Positions 1 through 6,960 are shown, counted from the first letter of the stretch. The stretch is DNA of 17,278 nucleotides from Spirochaetales bacterium (GCA_023131935.1 JAGLYY010000218.1:1-17278); one strand, 5' to 3'. Numbers and translations: made by a program. The notes: a model not told the origin generated them from the letters alone.

Positions 1-369
1 TGAGGTCGTAAAAAACATTTGAAAAGGACTTATTCTGAATAGTGGGAAAATACAATATGAAGTGCCCCGTGGTTACCACTGCGGATTTAACTACATGTGG
101 CAGCATTACCGCATAACCAAGGAGGCACTATGGATATGCAGGAATGGATGTCCATGAAGAATGGATAGCTGGATGCTTCAAAAGAAAGTTGAAAATACGC
201 GGTATTTTTGATAATATAGGCAAATATACAGATATGGAGGTAATAGACATGCAATATTGCAGTAATGTAAGCTATTTGGGGGGATATCTAACAAAAATAA
301 TTGGCACACTCGAAAAACTTCGAGATACCCTATTACCAAACTGATGAGTGGTGAAGTGCGTGTGAAAAC
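1..369. other. AT-rich left flank without a recognisable gene
   Basis: No protein family is recognisable here. Three short frames are visible on the plus strand: an open frame without a clear start from about 23 to 157; a 12-codon ORF at 130-168 preceded by a very good Shine-Dalgarno sequence (AAGGAGG at 119-125); and a 31-codon ORF at 249-344. A small hairpin (CTCGAA at 309-314, TTCGAG at 319-324) sits inside the last one. Composition is more AT-rich than the signalling genes to the right and resembles the adjacent transposase gene. This may therefore be imported or decayed DNA linked to that element. Confidence 0.4.
249..344 (+). CDS. possible 31-residue small protein
   Basis: The ATG at 249 is preceded by GGAGG (236-240) at an ideal 8-nt spacing. 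The same frame is open from an ATG at 144, but that start has no ribosome binding site. The predicted peptide begins MQYCSNVSYLGGY, is mildly hydrophobic in its first half and charged near the end (TLEKLRDTLLPN). No family is recognised. It ends 25 nt before the transposase ATG, so it could be a leader peptide or simply a chance ORF. The strong ribosome binding site is the only support. Confidence 0.2.
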   Translation: MQYCSNVSYLGGYLTKIIGTLEKLRDTLLPN

Positions 370-954
370 ATGAAATACAACCCTGATATTCATCACCGCC
401 GTTCCATTCGACTAAAAGGATATGATTATTCACAGGCGGGATTATATTTCATCACCATTTGCACGCAAAACCGATTGTGTTTATTCGGGGAAATTGAAAA
501 TGGGGAAATAATTTTGAACGATGCAGGGATAATGATAAAAACCATATGGCATGAAATACCGGTTTATTACCATGGATTTAACATTCATGAATATGTTGTT
601 ATGCCAAATCATATACATGGCATTATCCAAATTATAAATGAATGCGATCGCGTTCACGTAGGGGCAGGCCCCCGTGCCTGCCCTGATATTGACGCCCAAC
701 CGAATGTAATTGGGCAACCACGGGGGGTTGCCCCTACGATGTCATTGCCCGACATTGTGCATCGATTTAAAACATTAACCACAAAACGATATACGGACGG
801 GGTTAAACAAAAAAATTGGGAACCATACGATAGGCGATTATGGCAACGCAATTATTACGAACATATTATCCGTGATGAAAAATCCTATTATCGAATATTG
901 GAATATATAAAAACCAATCCCCGGAAATGGCAGGATGATAAATACTATGACTAA
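370..954 (+). CDS. REP-associated tyrosine transposase (RAYT, Y1_Tnp / HUH family)
   Basis: This is a 194-residue single-strand DNA transposase of the IS200/IS605-related Y1 superfamily. Such enzymes cut and rejoin palindromic REP hairpins through a covalent tyrosine-DNA link. Visible signatures are the N-terminal RRSIRLKGYDYSQAGLYFIT segment, the HUH metal motif H81-I-H83 within VVMPNHIHGI, the LWQRNYYEHIIRDE block (160s), in which one of Y162/Y163 is the likely nucleophile, and the C-terminal YIKTNPRKW. The length fits the family. Residues about 96-123 (GAGPRACP...GQPRGVAPT) are encoded by a palindromic element inserted in frame between the HUH and Tyr blocks. There is no accessory tnpB and no good ribosome binding site at the ATG. 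The AT-rich codon use differs from its neighbours and suggests horizontal acquisition. The family call is secure; activity is unknown. Confidence 0.9.
   Translation: MKYNPDIHHRRSIRLKGYDYSQAGLYFITICTQNRLCLFGEIENGEIILNDAGIMIKTIWHEIPVYYHGFNIHEYVVMPNHIHGIIQIINECDRVHVGAGPRACPDIDAQPNVIGQPRGVAPTMSLPDIVHRFKTLTTKRYTDGVKQKNWEPYDRRLWQRNYYEHIIRDEKSYYRILEYIKTNPRKWQDDKYYD
657..738 (+). repeat. twin-hairpin REP-like element inside the RAYT gene
   Basis: Outer 10-bp arms CGTAGGGGCA (657-666) and TGCCCCTACG (729-738) are exact reverse complements. Nested within are two separate hairpins. The first has arms GGGCAGGC (662-669) and GCCTGCCC (676-683); the second has arms GGGCAACC (712-719) and GGTTGCCC (726-733). 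Each has a 6-nt loop. Two inverted hairpins with matching GGGGC-type ends are the layout of a REP doublet (BIME-like). The reading frame stays open across it. It is much more GC-rich than the surrounding gene. Confidence 0.8.
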
Positions 955-959
955 ACTAA

Positions 960-1013
960 AATCACCGAATCCGAAATAGCGGGTGGTGATTGGGGCACGA
1001 TGCATCGTGCCCC
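960..1013. repeat. two adjacent palindromes between RAYT and DUF2141 genes
   Basis: The first stem has arms AATCACC (960-966) and GGTGATT (985-991). Directly abutting it is a perfect 22-bp palindrome at 992-1013 with half-site GGGGCACGATG. Its GGGGCA...TGCCCC ends match the ends of the element inside the RAYT gene, so it is probably a third copy of the same REP class. It lies 5 nt beyond the stop of the convergent minus-strand gene and about 37 nt beyond the RAYT stop. It could halt or stabilise both transcripts, but no T-run follows it on either strand, so it is not a canonical terminator. Confidence 0.65.
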
Positions 1014-1018
1014 TCAAA

Positions 1019-1468
1019 CTATTTCTTGCTCAGGTCAATCTGAATGTCATCAACATCCGAATTGACCGGGAACGCGATATCTTTGAATTTGGGAAACCTG
1101 GAATGGGATTCTTCCTGATAGGACATCCACCATGGCTCTGTGGGCCCGAACAGCCCTCTATCCAGTTTCCCGTTGCCGTTTACATCCTGATAACAGCGGA
1201 TGCCGTATGTTCCCTCCGGTACATCTTCAAATTTATAGGATATCCTCCCAAATCTGACATCCTCAGGGTCAATCACTATATGCAGTGTTTTGATACCAAA
1301 TAGCGGCGTTTTAAAACACTCCTCATCCACAAGAAAAATATAAATATCCTCCATTTCAGTGATACTGATTTCACCTTCAATAGTAAAACCATCAACCTGA
1401 GCAAAAGCGGTGTATGTTATCAGCAAAAAAACACCCACAAGAAACAGGCTGATTGTCTTTCTTTGCAT
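1019..1468 (-). CDS. secreted DUF2141-family protein
   Basis: This is a 149-residue exported protein of unknown function. Residues 1-23 form a signal peptide: MQRKT, a hydrophobic core, then a likely signal peptidase cut after AFA. The mature part is a small beta-rich domain carrying the DUF2141 signature. This comprises FEDVPEGTYGIRCYQDVNGN (80-99) followed by GKLD, then GLFGPTEPW, and a C-terminal beta strand (VNSDVDDIQIDL). The D-x-N-x-N-x-x-x-D spacing at 95-103 resembles a calcium-binding loop. The ATG is preceded on the minus strand by GGAGAAG, a good ribosome binding site. It stands alone, convergent with the transposase and divergent from the phosphorelay operon. Location is probably the periplasm or cell surface. 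The domain call is from motif memory. Confidence 0.8.
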   Translation of the reverse strand: MQRKTISLFLVGVFLLITYTAFAQVDGFTIEGEISITEMEDIYIFLVDEECFKTPLFGIKTLHIVIDPEDVRFGRISYKFEDVPEGTYGIRCYQDVNGNGKLDRGLFGPTEPWWMSYQEESHSRFPKFKDIAFPVNSDVDDIQIDLSKK

Positions 1469-1487
1469 AATTTCTTCTCCAAATGTA

Positions 1488-1509
1488 GTGAACCCGAACT
1501 TAGGTTCAC
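1488..1509. promoter_or_regulatory. 22-bp inverted repeat, possible operator of the DUF2141 gene
   Basis: The arms GTGAACC (1488-1494) and GGTTCAC (1503-1509) are exact reverse complements separated by 8 nt. The site begins at the predicted transcription start of the minus-strand DUF2141 gene and lies about 20 nt before its ATG. A dimeric repressor site or a leader hairpin would both fit. Confidence 0.45.
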
Positions 1510-1516
1510 ACTAACA

Positions 1517-1545
1517 AACATAACACCGCCGCTCCGTGTTGTCAA
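1517..1545 (-). promoter_or_regulatory. sigma70-type promoter of the DUF2141 gene
   Basis: On the minus strand TTGACA (1540-1545) is followed after exactly 17 bp by TATGTT (1517-1522). This predicts a start near 1510 and a leader of about 40 nt that contains the ribosome binding site. The -35 is perfect and the -10 matches 4 of 6. Confidence 0.55.
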
Positions 1546-1613
1546 CTATATGTGAACAATAACTCATATAGATTCATGTAAACCCATATAGATTCATAAA
1601 AAATCATAAAAAC
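1546..1613. repeat. CATATAG heptamer array and tandem decamers upstream of the DUF2141 promoter
   Basis: CTATATG (1546-1552) is followed by its reverse complement CATATAG at 1565-1571 and 1585-1591. The last two are parts of identical 13-mers, CATATAGATTCAT (1565-1577 and 1585-1597), spaced exactly 20 bp. Two near-identical decamers (TCATAAAAAA at 1594-1603, TCATAAAAAC at 1604-1613) follow. The 19-20 bp period equals about two helical turns, as expected for activator sites on one face of DNA. Confidence 0.6.
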
Positions 1614-1682
1614 GTGATTCGCTGTCGAAGCGGTTGTCCTGGTCTGCGGAAAATTTGAATTGCCGGGTTCAAAGACAATACC

Positions 1683-1710
1683 TTGACAATTGCCTGTGTT
1701 CGACTTTAAC
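1683..1710 (+). promoter_or_regulatory. candidate promoter of the phosphorelay operon
   Basis: TTGACA (1683-1688) is followed after 16 bp by TTTAAC (1705-1710), a weak -10. The predicted leader is about 25 nt and contains AGGAAAG (1731-1737), the ribosome binding site of the regulator gene. Confidence 0.4.
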
Positions 1711-1740
1711 TAAGAGATAAATGATTCTTGAGGAAAGTAT

Positions 1741-2988
1741 ATGAAGAAGATCCTTTTGATTGACGAATCCCCTCTCTTTCGGGATTACCTTACGAAAAAA
1801 CTGTCAGAACAGCGTTTTGAGGTAATACAGGCGGTAAACGGGTTGGATGGGGGGCTAAAACTACGGAGCGAATTGCCTGATCTTGTAATTATGGATTATT
1901 TCCTCTCCCGGAAAAGCAGCCTGGCGGTTCTTCAAGAGAAGAAAGCCAACCCGAATGCTTCCATGATCCCTGTTATCATGATTTCTTCCAGGATTGACAC
2001 GAAAAAGGTTGTCCAGATCGCGAAGCTTGGTGTTCAGAAGTTTTTTACCAAACCGGTGAAGCTCAACGCTCTATTAGAGAGTGTTTCTACTCTTCTCAAG
2101 GTTGATGTTTCGATAGATGAAACTCCCTCAATAATAGAAGCACATTTTAATGATGATATCCTCTTTATTGAGATTGCCCGGGGTCTGAATATAGAGAAGA
2201 TTGAACTTCTTCAATACAAGATAGTAGAGCTCATGCAGATATATAAAAAGACACGACTGAAAGTCCTCATCATGTTCTCAAATATTGAGTTTCGCGATGA
2301 AGACAGGCTGAAGCTGCGCACCCTCATTGATATCATTCTCCAGTATACTTCTCAACGGTGTGTAAAGGTTTTGACAACTGCTCAGTTTGTGAAAGGTTAT
2401 ATAAACTCAAAGGATAACTGGGATGGAATTGAGACTGTTGATAACCTTGGGAAAGCGATGGATGGACTCCTCGGTCTGAAGCCTGACCTCTATGCCCATG
2501 ATGAGATTGTCAGGGAGAAGATTCTTACCGCCTCGGATCCAAAGGGGGAGGGGGAAGAAACCTTCGATCTGCGGTTCGATGGGGAACGGGTATCTACCGC
2601 TACCCTTGAAAATCTGCCCGGGGATGCCAGTATTGCTGTTGTGGATGATGATATCGTGATCCGGGAGCTCGTGAAAACGATCTTTTCCGAAACCAGTTGG
2701 AATCTCAAGGTGTTTCCAAACGGGAAGGTCTTTACCGACCAGGTTTCTGAGCATTCCTTTGATCTTTTATTTCTCGATCTTATGATGCCGGAGATGAATG
2801 GTTTTCAGGTTCTTGAATATATGAAAAAGAATGGAATCCAAATACCTGTTATCATTTTTTCCGCCCTCGACAGGAAAGAAACTGTCGTGAAAGCGACAAC
2901 TTATGGAGTCTTGAGTTACCTGATAAAACCCATTAAACCGGAAACCCTTCTCCAAAAGGCAGCTGAGGTGTTGAATTCCAATTTCTAA
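1741..2988 (+). CDS. two-receiver response regulator (REC - STAS-like - REC)
   Basis: This is a 415-residue cytoplasmic signalling protein with no DNA-binding domain. REC1 (1-120) has acidic residues D8/E9, phosphoacceptor D52, S82/S83 and K104. The middle domain (about 130-245) alternates beta strands and helices (ILFIEIARG, KVLIMFSNIEF, CVKVLTTAQF) and looks like a STAS or anti-sigma-antagonist fold. That assignment is tentative. REC2 (297-413) is fully canonical: D302-D304, D346 in LLFLDLMMPEMNG, S374 and K396. ATG with AGGAAAG 3 nt upstream. It is the first gene of an operon, 31 nt ahead of a hybrid kinase with an HPt domain, which is the obvious phosphodonor. Output is probably by protein binding, perhaps through the STAS-like module. 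Confidence 0.85.
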   Translation: MKKILLIDESPLFRDYLTKKLSEQRFEVIQAVNGLDGGLKLRSELPDLVIMDYFLSRKSSLAVLQEKKANPNASMIPVIMISSRIDTKKVVQIAKLGVQKFFTKPVKLNALLESVSTLLKVDVSIDETPSIIEAHFNDDILFIEIARGLNIEKIELLQYKIVELMQIYKKTRLKVLIMFSNIEFRDEDRLKLRTLIDIILQYTSQRCVKVLTTAQFVKGYINSKDNWDGIETVDNLGKAMDGLLGLKPDLYAHDEIVREKILTASDPKGEGEETFDLRFDGERVSTATLENLPGDASIAVVDDDIVIRELVKTIFSETSWNLKVFPNGKVFTDQVSEHSFDLLFLDLMMPEMNGFQVLEYMKKNGIQIPVIIFSALDRKETVVKATTYGVLSYLIKPIKPETLLQKAAEVLNSNF

Positions 2989-2990
2989 TT

Positions 2991-3015
2991 CTGCCCTTTC
3001 GGCAGGAACCGGAGG
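2991..3015 (+). promoter_or_regulatory. intercistronic hairpin and ribosome binding site deciding the GTG start
   Basis: Arms CTGCC (2991-2995) and GGCAG (3001-3005) form a small stem just before GGAGG (3011-3015). GGAGG lies 4 nt ahead of GTG 3020. No ATG start in this frame has a comparable site, so the kinase probably starts with GTG. Confidence 0.5.
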
Positions 3016-3019
3016 TCCC

Positions 3020-5401
3020 GTGAGCTCGCATGCCCTGTTCACTTCGATTTTCCTTGAATCGGGAATTGGGATGGTTATTCTTGGAAGAAGTGGAACTATC
3101 CGGTTTTCTAATAAAGCCTTCCAAAGAATGGTTGGTTTGCAAAATTATGATCTTAAAGGAAACTCTTTTCTGGATTTCCTCCATCAGGAGGACCACAAAC
3201 GGTTTATGTCAGCTTTCACCAGCTTTCTTAAAAGAAAAACAGGGTCATTGTCATTAGACCTTCGGCACCGGTTGGAAGGGGGTGAAAATTCATGGTGGAA
3301 GATTCAGCTTTCACTGGTAGATCATCCTGGAAAAAAAGGGAAAGTGGTTTCCGGGCTTATCATTGATGTTACCTCACGCAAGAGAGATGAAATTCGTTTG
3401 AAAAAAGAGGTTCTTGCTTCCGGGAAAGCCCAGGTAGCGGCAGAGAAATCCTCCCGGATCAAATCTGATTTTCTTGCGAATATGAGCCATGAAATCAGAA
3501 CACCGATTCATACCATTATCGGGATGTCCGAATTACTTCGGGATACCTCTTTGGATCCTGAACAGGTTGAATACGCCGGGCAGATCCAGTTTTCCGCTGA
3601 TGTGCTCTTAAACCTGGTAGATGATATCCTCGATTTTTCGAAAATCGAAGCGGGAAAGCTAACAGTCGAAGCAATCGCGATGGATCTCTATAAGACAATA
3701 GAAGACGCAGTGGATCTCCTCGCCCTAGAAGCTCATAAGAAGAACCTGGAGGTGGGGATCTTTTTTGAAAAGGATGTACCCCAATTTCTTCTGGGGGATC
3801 CATACAGGATCCGGCAGATTATCGTTAATCTCTTCAATAACGCGGTAAAATTTACCCGTGAAGGGGAAATCATTGTTACTGTTGAACTTTTCGAACAGGA
3901 TCAGGAATCGGTTGTTCTGAAAACATGTGTTCAGGACACCGGCATTGGTATCCCGAAGGACAAGCTGGATCACCTCTTTAAATCCTTTTCCCAGGTGGAT
4001 TCTTCAACAACGCGGGAATTCGGCGGAACAGGTCTTGGTCTTTCTATTAGTAAGAACCTTTCGGAACTGATGGGGGGGCAGATCGGAGTGGAAAGTAATG
4101 AAGGTGAAGGATCAACCTTCTGGTTTACCACTAAAATGATGAAGAGGTCTGAAGAGGGGCAGGTCCGCCGTTCAGATGAATTATACCACGAAGAGATGCC
4201 CGTCATTGTAGTGGACGCAGGAAAGAATGTCCGGGGGATAATTTGCGCTTATCTAAAAGAGTGGGGATGTATTGCAGATACAACCTCTGATGGCGAGACT
4301 GCACTAAAAAAGCTTCGGGAAAAGAAAGCTGCCGGTAAACCCTATGAGCTTGCCCTTATCGATCTTCGTTTGAAAGGGATGGATGGATGGCAACTGGCGA
4401 GTGAGATAAATGCTGATAAAAAAATAAATGCTACAAAATTGATTCTCATGAGCCCTGTCGGCAAGAGCGGTGATGAAGCAAAAATGAAGCTTCTTAAATG
4501 GTTTGATGGATATCTGACAAAACCCCTCAGGAAAGCAGCGCTTTTTGATGAAATCCTTAAAACTACCAAGACCGGTTTCGACCTTGAGGCGGCTGAGGAG
4601 GTTCTCCCTTTAACTGAGGAGGAAGCCCTCCGGCCCCTTGGAGGGCATCTTCTTATCGCGGAAGACCATAAGGTAAATCAGAAGCTCTTTGAAACAATCC
4701 TGGTTAATCTTGGATATACGGTGCGTCTTGCCGCAAACGGGAAAGAGGCGGTTGAAGCGGCATTGAGAGAATCCTTTGATCTTGTGTTTATGGATGTTCA
4801 GATGCCCGAAATGAATGGTTATGAAGCAACAACCATAATCCGGAAGGGGGGCCTGAAAGTCCCCATTATTGCTGTAACCGCTAGCGCGATAAAGGGAGAA
4901 CGGGAAAAATGCCTTGAAGCTGGAATGAGTGATTTTCTTTCAAAACCCTTCAAAAAAAAGGATATCCTTCTTGTCCTGGAGAAATGGCTTACCCGGAGGC
5001 CGCCCGAAATAACGGAGGAGAATTTTTCAGATACAGAAACTCTCACTCCTGTGATATTTGATTATAAAGACGCGGTTGAAACTTTCCTCGGAAAAACGGA
5101 GATCGTCCATAAACTTATTGGTGATTTTATAAATAAGGCAAAGGCTGAACTTCCTCCTCTACGGGTTGCTCTCGCGAAGGAGGACTACCAAAATCTCAGG
5201 GCTCTTGCTCACTCCATTAAAGGGAGCAGCCTGAGCCTTTCAATCAAGAAACTGGGGAAAATCGCTGAGAACCTTGAGCATAGTGCTGCTGCCGGGAACT
5301 TATCAGAAAGCGAGAATCATCTGGAAGCCCTTGAACTTGGTTTTGAAGAATTTCTTCAGTACCTTGCTGAAAATCAGGAAGAATGGAATATCACGTTCTG
5401 A
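3020..5401 (+). CDS. hybrid sensor histidine kinase (PAS-HisKA-HATPase-REC-REC-HPt)
   Basis: This 793-residue protein has no membrane segment, so it senses an intracellular signal. PAS lies at about 5-120. HisKA has H157 in MSHEIRTP. HATPase has the N-box around N270/N274, the G1 box DTGIG (306-310) and the G2 box GGTGLG (335-340), all intact. REC1 (394-515) has D448, S478 and K501, but its acidic pair is reduced to D399-A400. REC2 (542-656) is complete: E548/D549, D592, T620, K642. The HPt domain (about 680-785) has phospho-acceptor H731 in AHSIKGSS. Together these make a full His-Asp-His relay that can pass phosphate to the regulator gene directly upstream. GTG start with GGAGG. The 3' end overlaps a minus-strand open frame. 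Architecture is BarA/ArcB-like, but the partner has no DNA-binding domain. Confidence 0.93.
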   Translation: MSSHALFTSIFLESGIGMVILGRSGTIRFSNKAFQRMVGLQNYDLKGNSFLDFLHQEDHKRFMSAFTSFLKRKTGSLSLDLRHRLEGGENSWWKIQLSLVDHPGKKGKVVSGLIIDVTSRKRDEIRLKKEVLASGKAQVAAEKSSRIKSDFLANMSHEIRTPIHTIIGMSELLRDTSLDPEQVEYAGQIQFSADVLLNLVDDILDFSKIEAGKLTVEAIAMDLYKTIEDAVDLLALEAHKKNLEVGIFFEKDVPQFLLGDPYRIRQIIVNLFNNAVKFTREGEIIVTVELFEQDQESVVLKTCVQDTGIGIPKDKLDHLFKSFSQVDSSTTREFGGTGLGLSISKNLSELMGGQIGVESNEGEGSTFWFTTKMMKRSEEGQVRRSDELYHEEMPVIVVDAGKNVRGIICAYLKEWGCIADTTSDGETALKKLREKKAAGKPYELALIDLRLKGMDGWQLASEINADKKINATKLILMSPVGKSGDEAKMKLLKWFDGYLTKPLRKAALFDEILKTTKTGFDLEAAEEVLPLTEEEALRPLGGHLLIAEDHKVNQKLFETILVNLGYTVRLAANGKEAVEAALRESFDLVFMDVQMPEMNGYEATTIIRKGGLKVPIIAVTASAIKGEREKCLEAGMSDFLSKPFKKKDILLVLEKWLTRRPPEITEENFSDTETLTPVIFDYKDAVETFLGKTEIVHKLIGDFINKAKAELPPLRVALAKEDYQNLRALAHSIKGSSLSLSIKKLGKIAENLEHSAAAGNLSESENHLEALELGFEEFLQYLAENQEEWNITF

Positions 5402-5535
5402 TATCCCCCTTTAGTTATTGCGGTAATCACCACGAATTCGTTCTTTGCCGGTTCGATTCCAAGGCTGGTAGTTAGGCGGTACATGGAGAGATAGTCCCTC
5501 TGTTCCCGGGAGAGCCCGGCAGGCGCGGTCTCTTC
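5374..5535 (-). pseudogene. start-less minus-strand frame, possible 3' remnant of a lost gene
   Basis: The minus strand is open for 53 codons before TGA at 5374-5376 and reads like real protein (GLSREQRDYLSMYRLTTSLG, then IEPAKNEFVVITAITKGGYQ). Codons are GC-balanced and amphipathic patterning is plausible. The only ATG (5482-5484) would give 36 residues and has no ribosome binding site; further upstream the frame runs into A-rich sequence. It occupies the gap between the kinase and glycerate kinase genes and overlaps the kinase's last 28 nt. No family is recognised. The tail of a deleted convergent gene is the best guess; chance is possible. Confidence 0.3.
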
Positions 5536-5610
5536 TTTTTTGAATATTCTTTTTTCGTTATACTTTTGATTATAAAAAGAACTAATATAAAGAAATCCAG
5601 GGAGAGCGCT

Positions 5611-6960
5611 ATGAATGTATATGACGATTTGAGGGAGATTTATCTTGCGGGAGTTGAAAGGGTTGATCCTTACCGTATGATAAGGGAACAGGTGAGATTA
5701 GAGGGTTCGATCCTCTCAATCATGGCTGATGAAAAGGCCAAAACAATAGACCTGGATTCATTTGATTCCATTATCATCCTGGGTGCGGGGAAAGCCACCT
5801 CAAAGATGGCGAAAGCTATGGAGGCTATCCTGGGAGAAAGAATCACTGAAGGTCTCATATCGGTGAAACGGGGGCATACCGAGGAGCTGGCAGTCATCGA
5901 AACTATTGAAGCGGGGCACCCTGTTCCCGACCAGATGAGTTTGGAAGGGGGGAGACGGATTGCCGAGCTCTGCCGAAAGGGGGATGGAAAAACACTTTTC
6001 ATCTGCCTCATTTCCGGTGGTGGTTCCGCCCTCCTGAATCTACCGGGTACCCCAGGGGGAACAGATCTTTCCCTTGATGATATGCAGCGTACCACCGAGG
6101 CTCTGCTCTCCTGCGGCGCCACTATTCAAGAGATGAACTGTATCCGTAAACATCTCTCCCGGGTCAAGGGTGGGCGTCTCGCGGAACTCATGTATCCCGC
6201 GGCTTCCCTCAATCTGATCCTTTCAGATGTTGTCGGGGACCCTCTGGATTCTATCGCTTCCGGTCCAACAGTAGGGGATCCTTCAACTTTCCGTGATGCT
6301 ATTGCTATTATTGACGCGTACGATCTTTCCCTGCCTGAAAAGGTGGTTCAGATTCTCCAGGATGGGTCTGAAGGCAGGATCTCCGAAACCCCTCCGCCGG
6401 GAAATGCAATCTTCGTGGCAGTAGAAAATATTCTCATCGGGACCAACCGGGCAGCCCTTAAATCCGCGGCAAAAAAAGCTGAAACCCTGGGGTATTCAAC
6501 AATGGTCCTTTCATCCCGAATAACCGGAGAAGCCCGGGAGATTGCCAGGGTCTTTTCCGGAATCGGCCGGGATATAAGAAGTTCCTCAATCCCCTTAAAA
6601 CCCCCGGCCTGTGTTATCGCGGGGGGAGAAACAACGGTAACCCTGAACGGAAAAGGGAAGGGGGGGAGGAACCAGGAGATGAGCCTCGCTTTTCTCTGTG
6701 ATCTGCAGCGGGATCCGGGGGACGCGGAGGGGGTTTTCTTTCTGTCCGGCGCAACCGATGGAAACGACGGCCCTACAGATGCCGCCGGTGCTTTTGCCAG
6801 CCTGGAGATCCTGGAGGAGGCGGTAGCCGCAGGGTTAGACTCGAAGGGGTACCTTAGGAGGAACGATTCTTACAACTTTTTTTCTCCTATTAACCGGCTT
6901 CTTCTTACCGGCCCCACAAACACCAATGTTTGTGATTTGCAGATCCTTATTGTGAACTGA
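5611..6960 (+). CDS. glycerate 2-kinase (GckA/TtuD, MOFRL family)
   Basis: It phosphorylates D-glycerate to 2-phosphoglycerate with ATP, linking serine, glyoxylate or hydroxypyruvate metabolism to glycolysis in the cytoplasm. At 449 residues it has the family length. Signatures are IILGAGKATSKMA (K61, the likely catalytic lysine), EAGHPVPD, the glycine-rich LISGGGSALL, IRKHLSRVKGGRLAEL, LSDVVGDPLDSIASGPT, and the C-terminal MOFRL part with AGGETTV, GKGGRNQE (R353), SGATDGNDGPTDAAGA and LLLTGPTNTNVCDL. The frame is open from a TTG at 5566. ATG 5611 is preferred because GGGAGAG lies just ahead and it starts where family members do. It is the only core-metabolic gene here and is monocistronic. 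A TATACT at 5559-5564 may be its -10. The gene converges with a 3-nt gap on the HEAT gene. Confidence 0.93.
   Translation: MNVYDDLREIYLAGVERVDPYRMIREQVRLEGSILSIMADEKAKTIDLDSFDSIIILGAGKATSKMAKAMEAILGERITEGLISVKRGHTEELAVIETIEAGHPVPDQMSLEGGRRIAELCRKGDGKTLFICLISGGGSALLNLPGTPGGTDLSLDDMQRTTEALLSCGATIQEMNCIRKHLSRVKGGRLAELMYPAASLNLILSDVVGDPLDSIASGPTVGDPSTFRDAIAIIDAYDLSLPEKVVQILQDGSEGRISETPPPGNAIFVAVENILIGTNRAALKSAAKKAETLGYSTMVLSSRITGEAREIARVFSGIGRDIRSSSIPLKPPACVIAGGETTVTLNGKGKGGRNQEMSLAFLCDLQRDPGDAEGVFFLSGATDGNDGPTDAAGAFASLEILEEAVAAGLDSKGYLRRNDSYNFFSPINRLLLTGPTNTNVCDLQILIVN

Noticed and set aside
657..1013. Possible CRISPR repeats
   Set aside because: The palindromes differ in sequence and spacing and lie inside or next to a transposase gene; there are no regular spacers.
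983..1303. 106-codon plus-strand frame opposite the DUF2141 gene
   Set aside because: The minus strand encodes a signal peptide and a DUF2141 motif with a good ribosome binding site; the plus frame starts inside the hairpin region and has none.
5506..5519. CCGGG-AGAG-CCCGG hairpin as a terminator of the phosphorelay operon
   Set aside because: The T-rich stretch begins about 10 nt after the stem, so it is not a canonical terminator; the same bases lie in the ghost frame.
5566..5610. Extended N-terminus of glycerate kinase from TTG 5566
   Set aside because: No ribosome binding site; the added residues are Lys/Arg/Ile-rich and not part of the family, while ATG 5611 has GGGAGAG just ahead.
5670..6122. 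150-codon open frame on the minus strand inside the glycerate kinase gene
   Set aside because: It is a shadow of the conserved glycerate kinase frame, rich in Ser/Arg/Pro, with no recognisable motif.
6915..6934. CACAAACA/TGTTTGTG hairpin as a bidirectional terminator
   Set aside because: No T-run follows on either strand and the bases encode the conserved GPTNTNV motif of the enzyme, which explains them.
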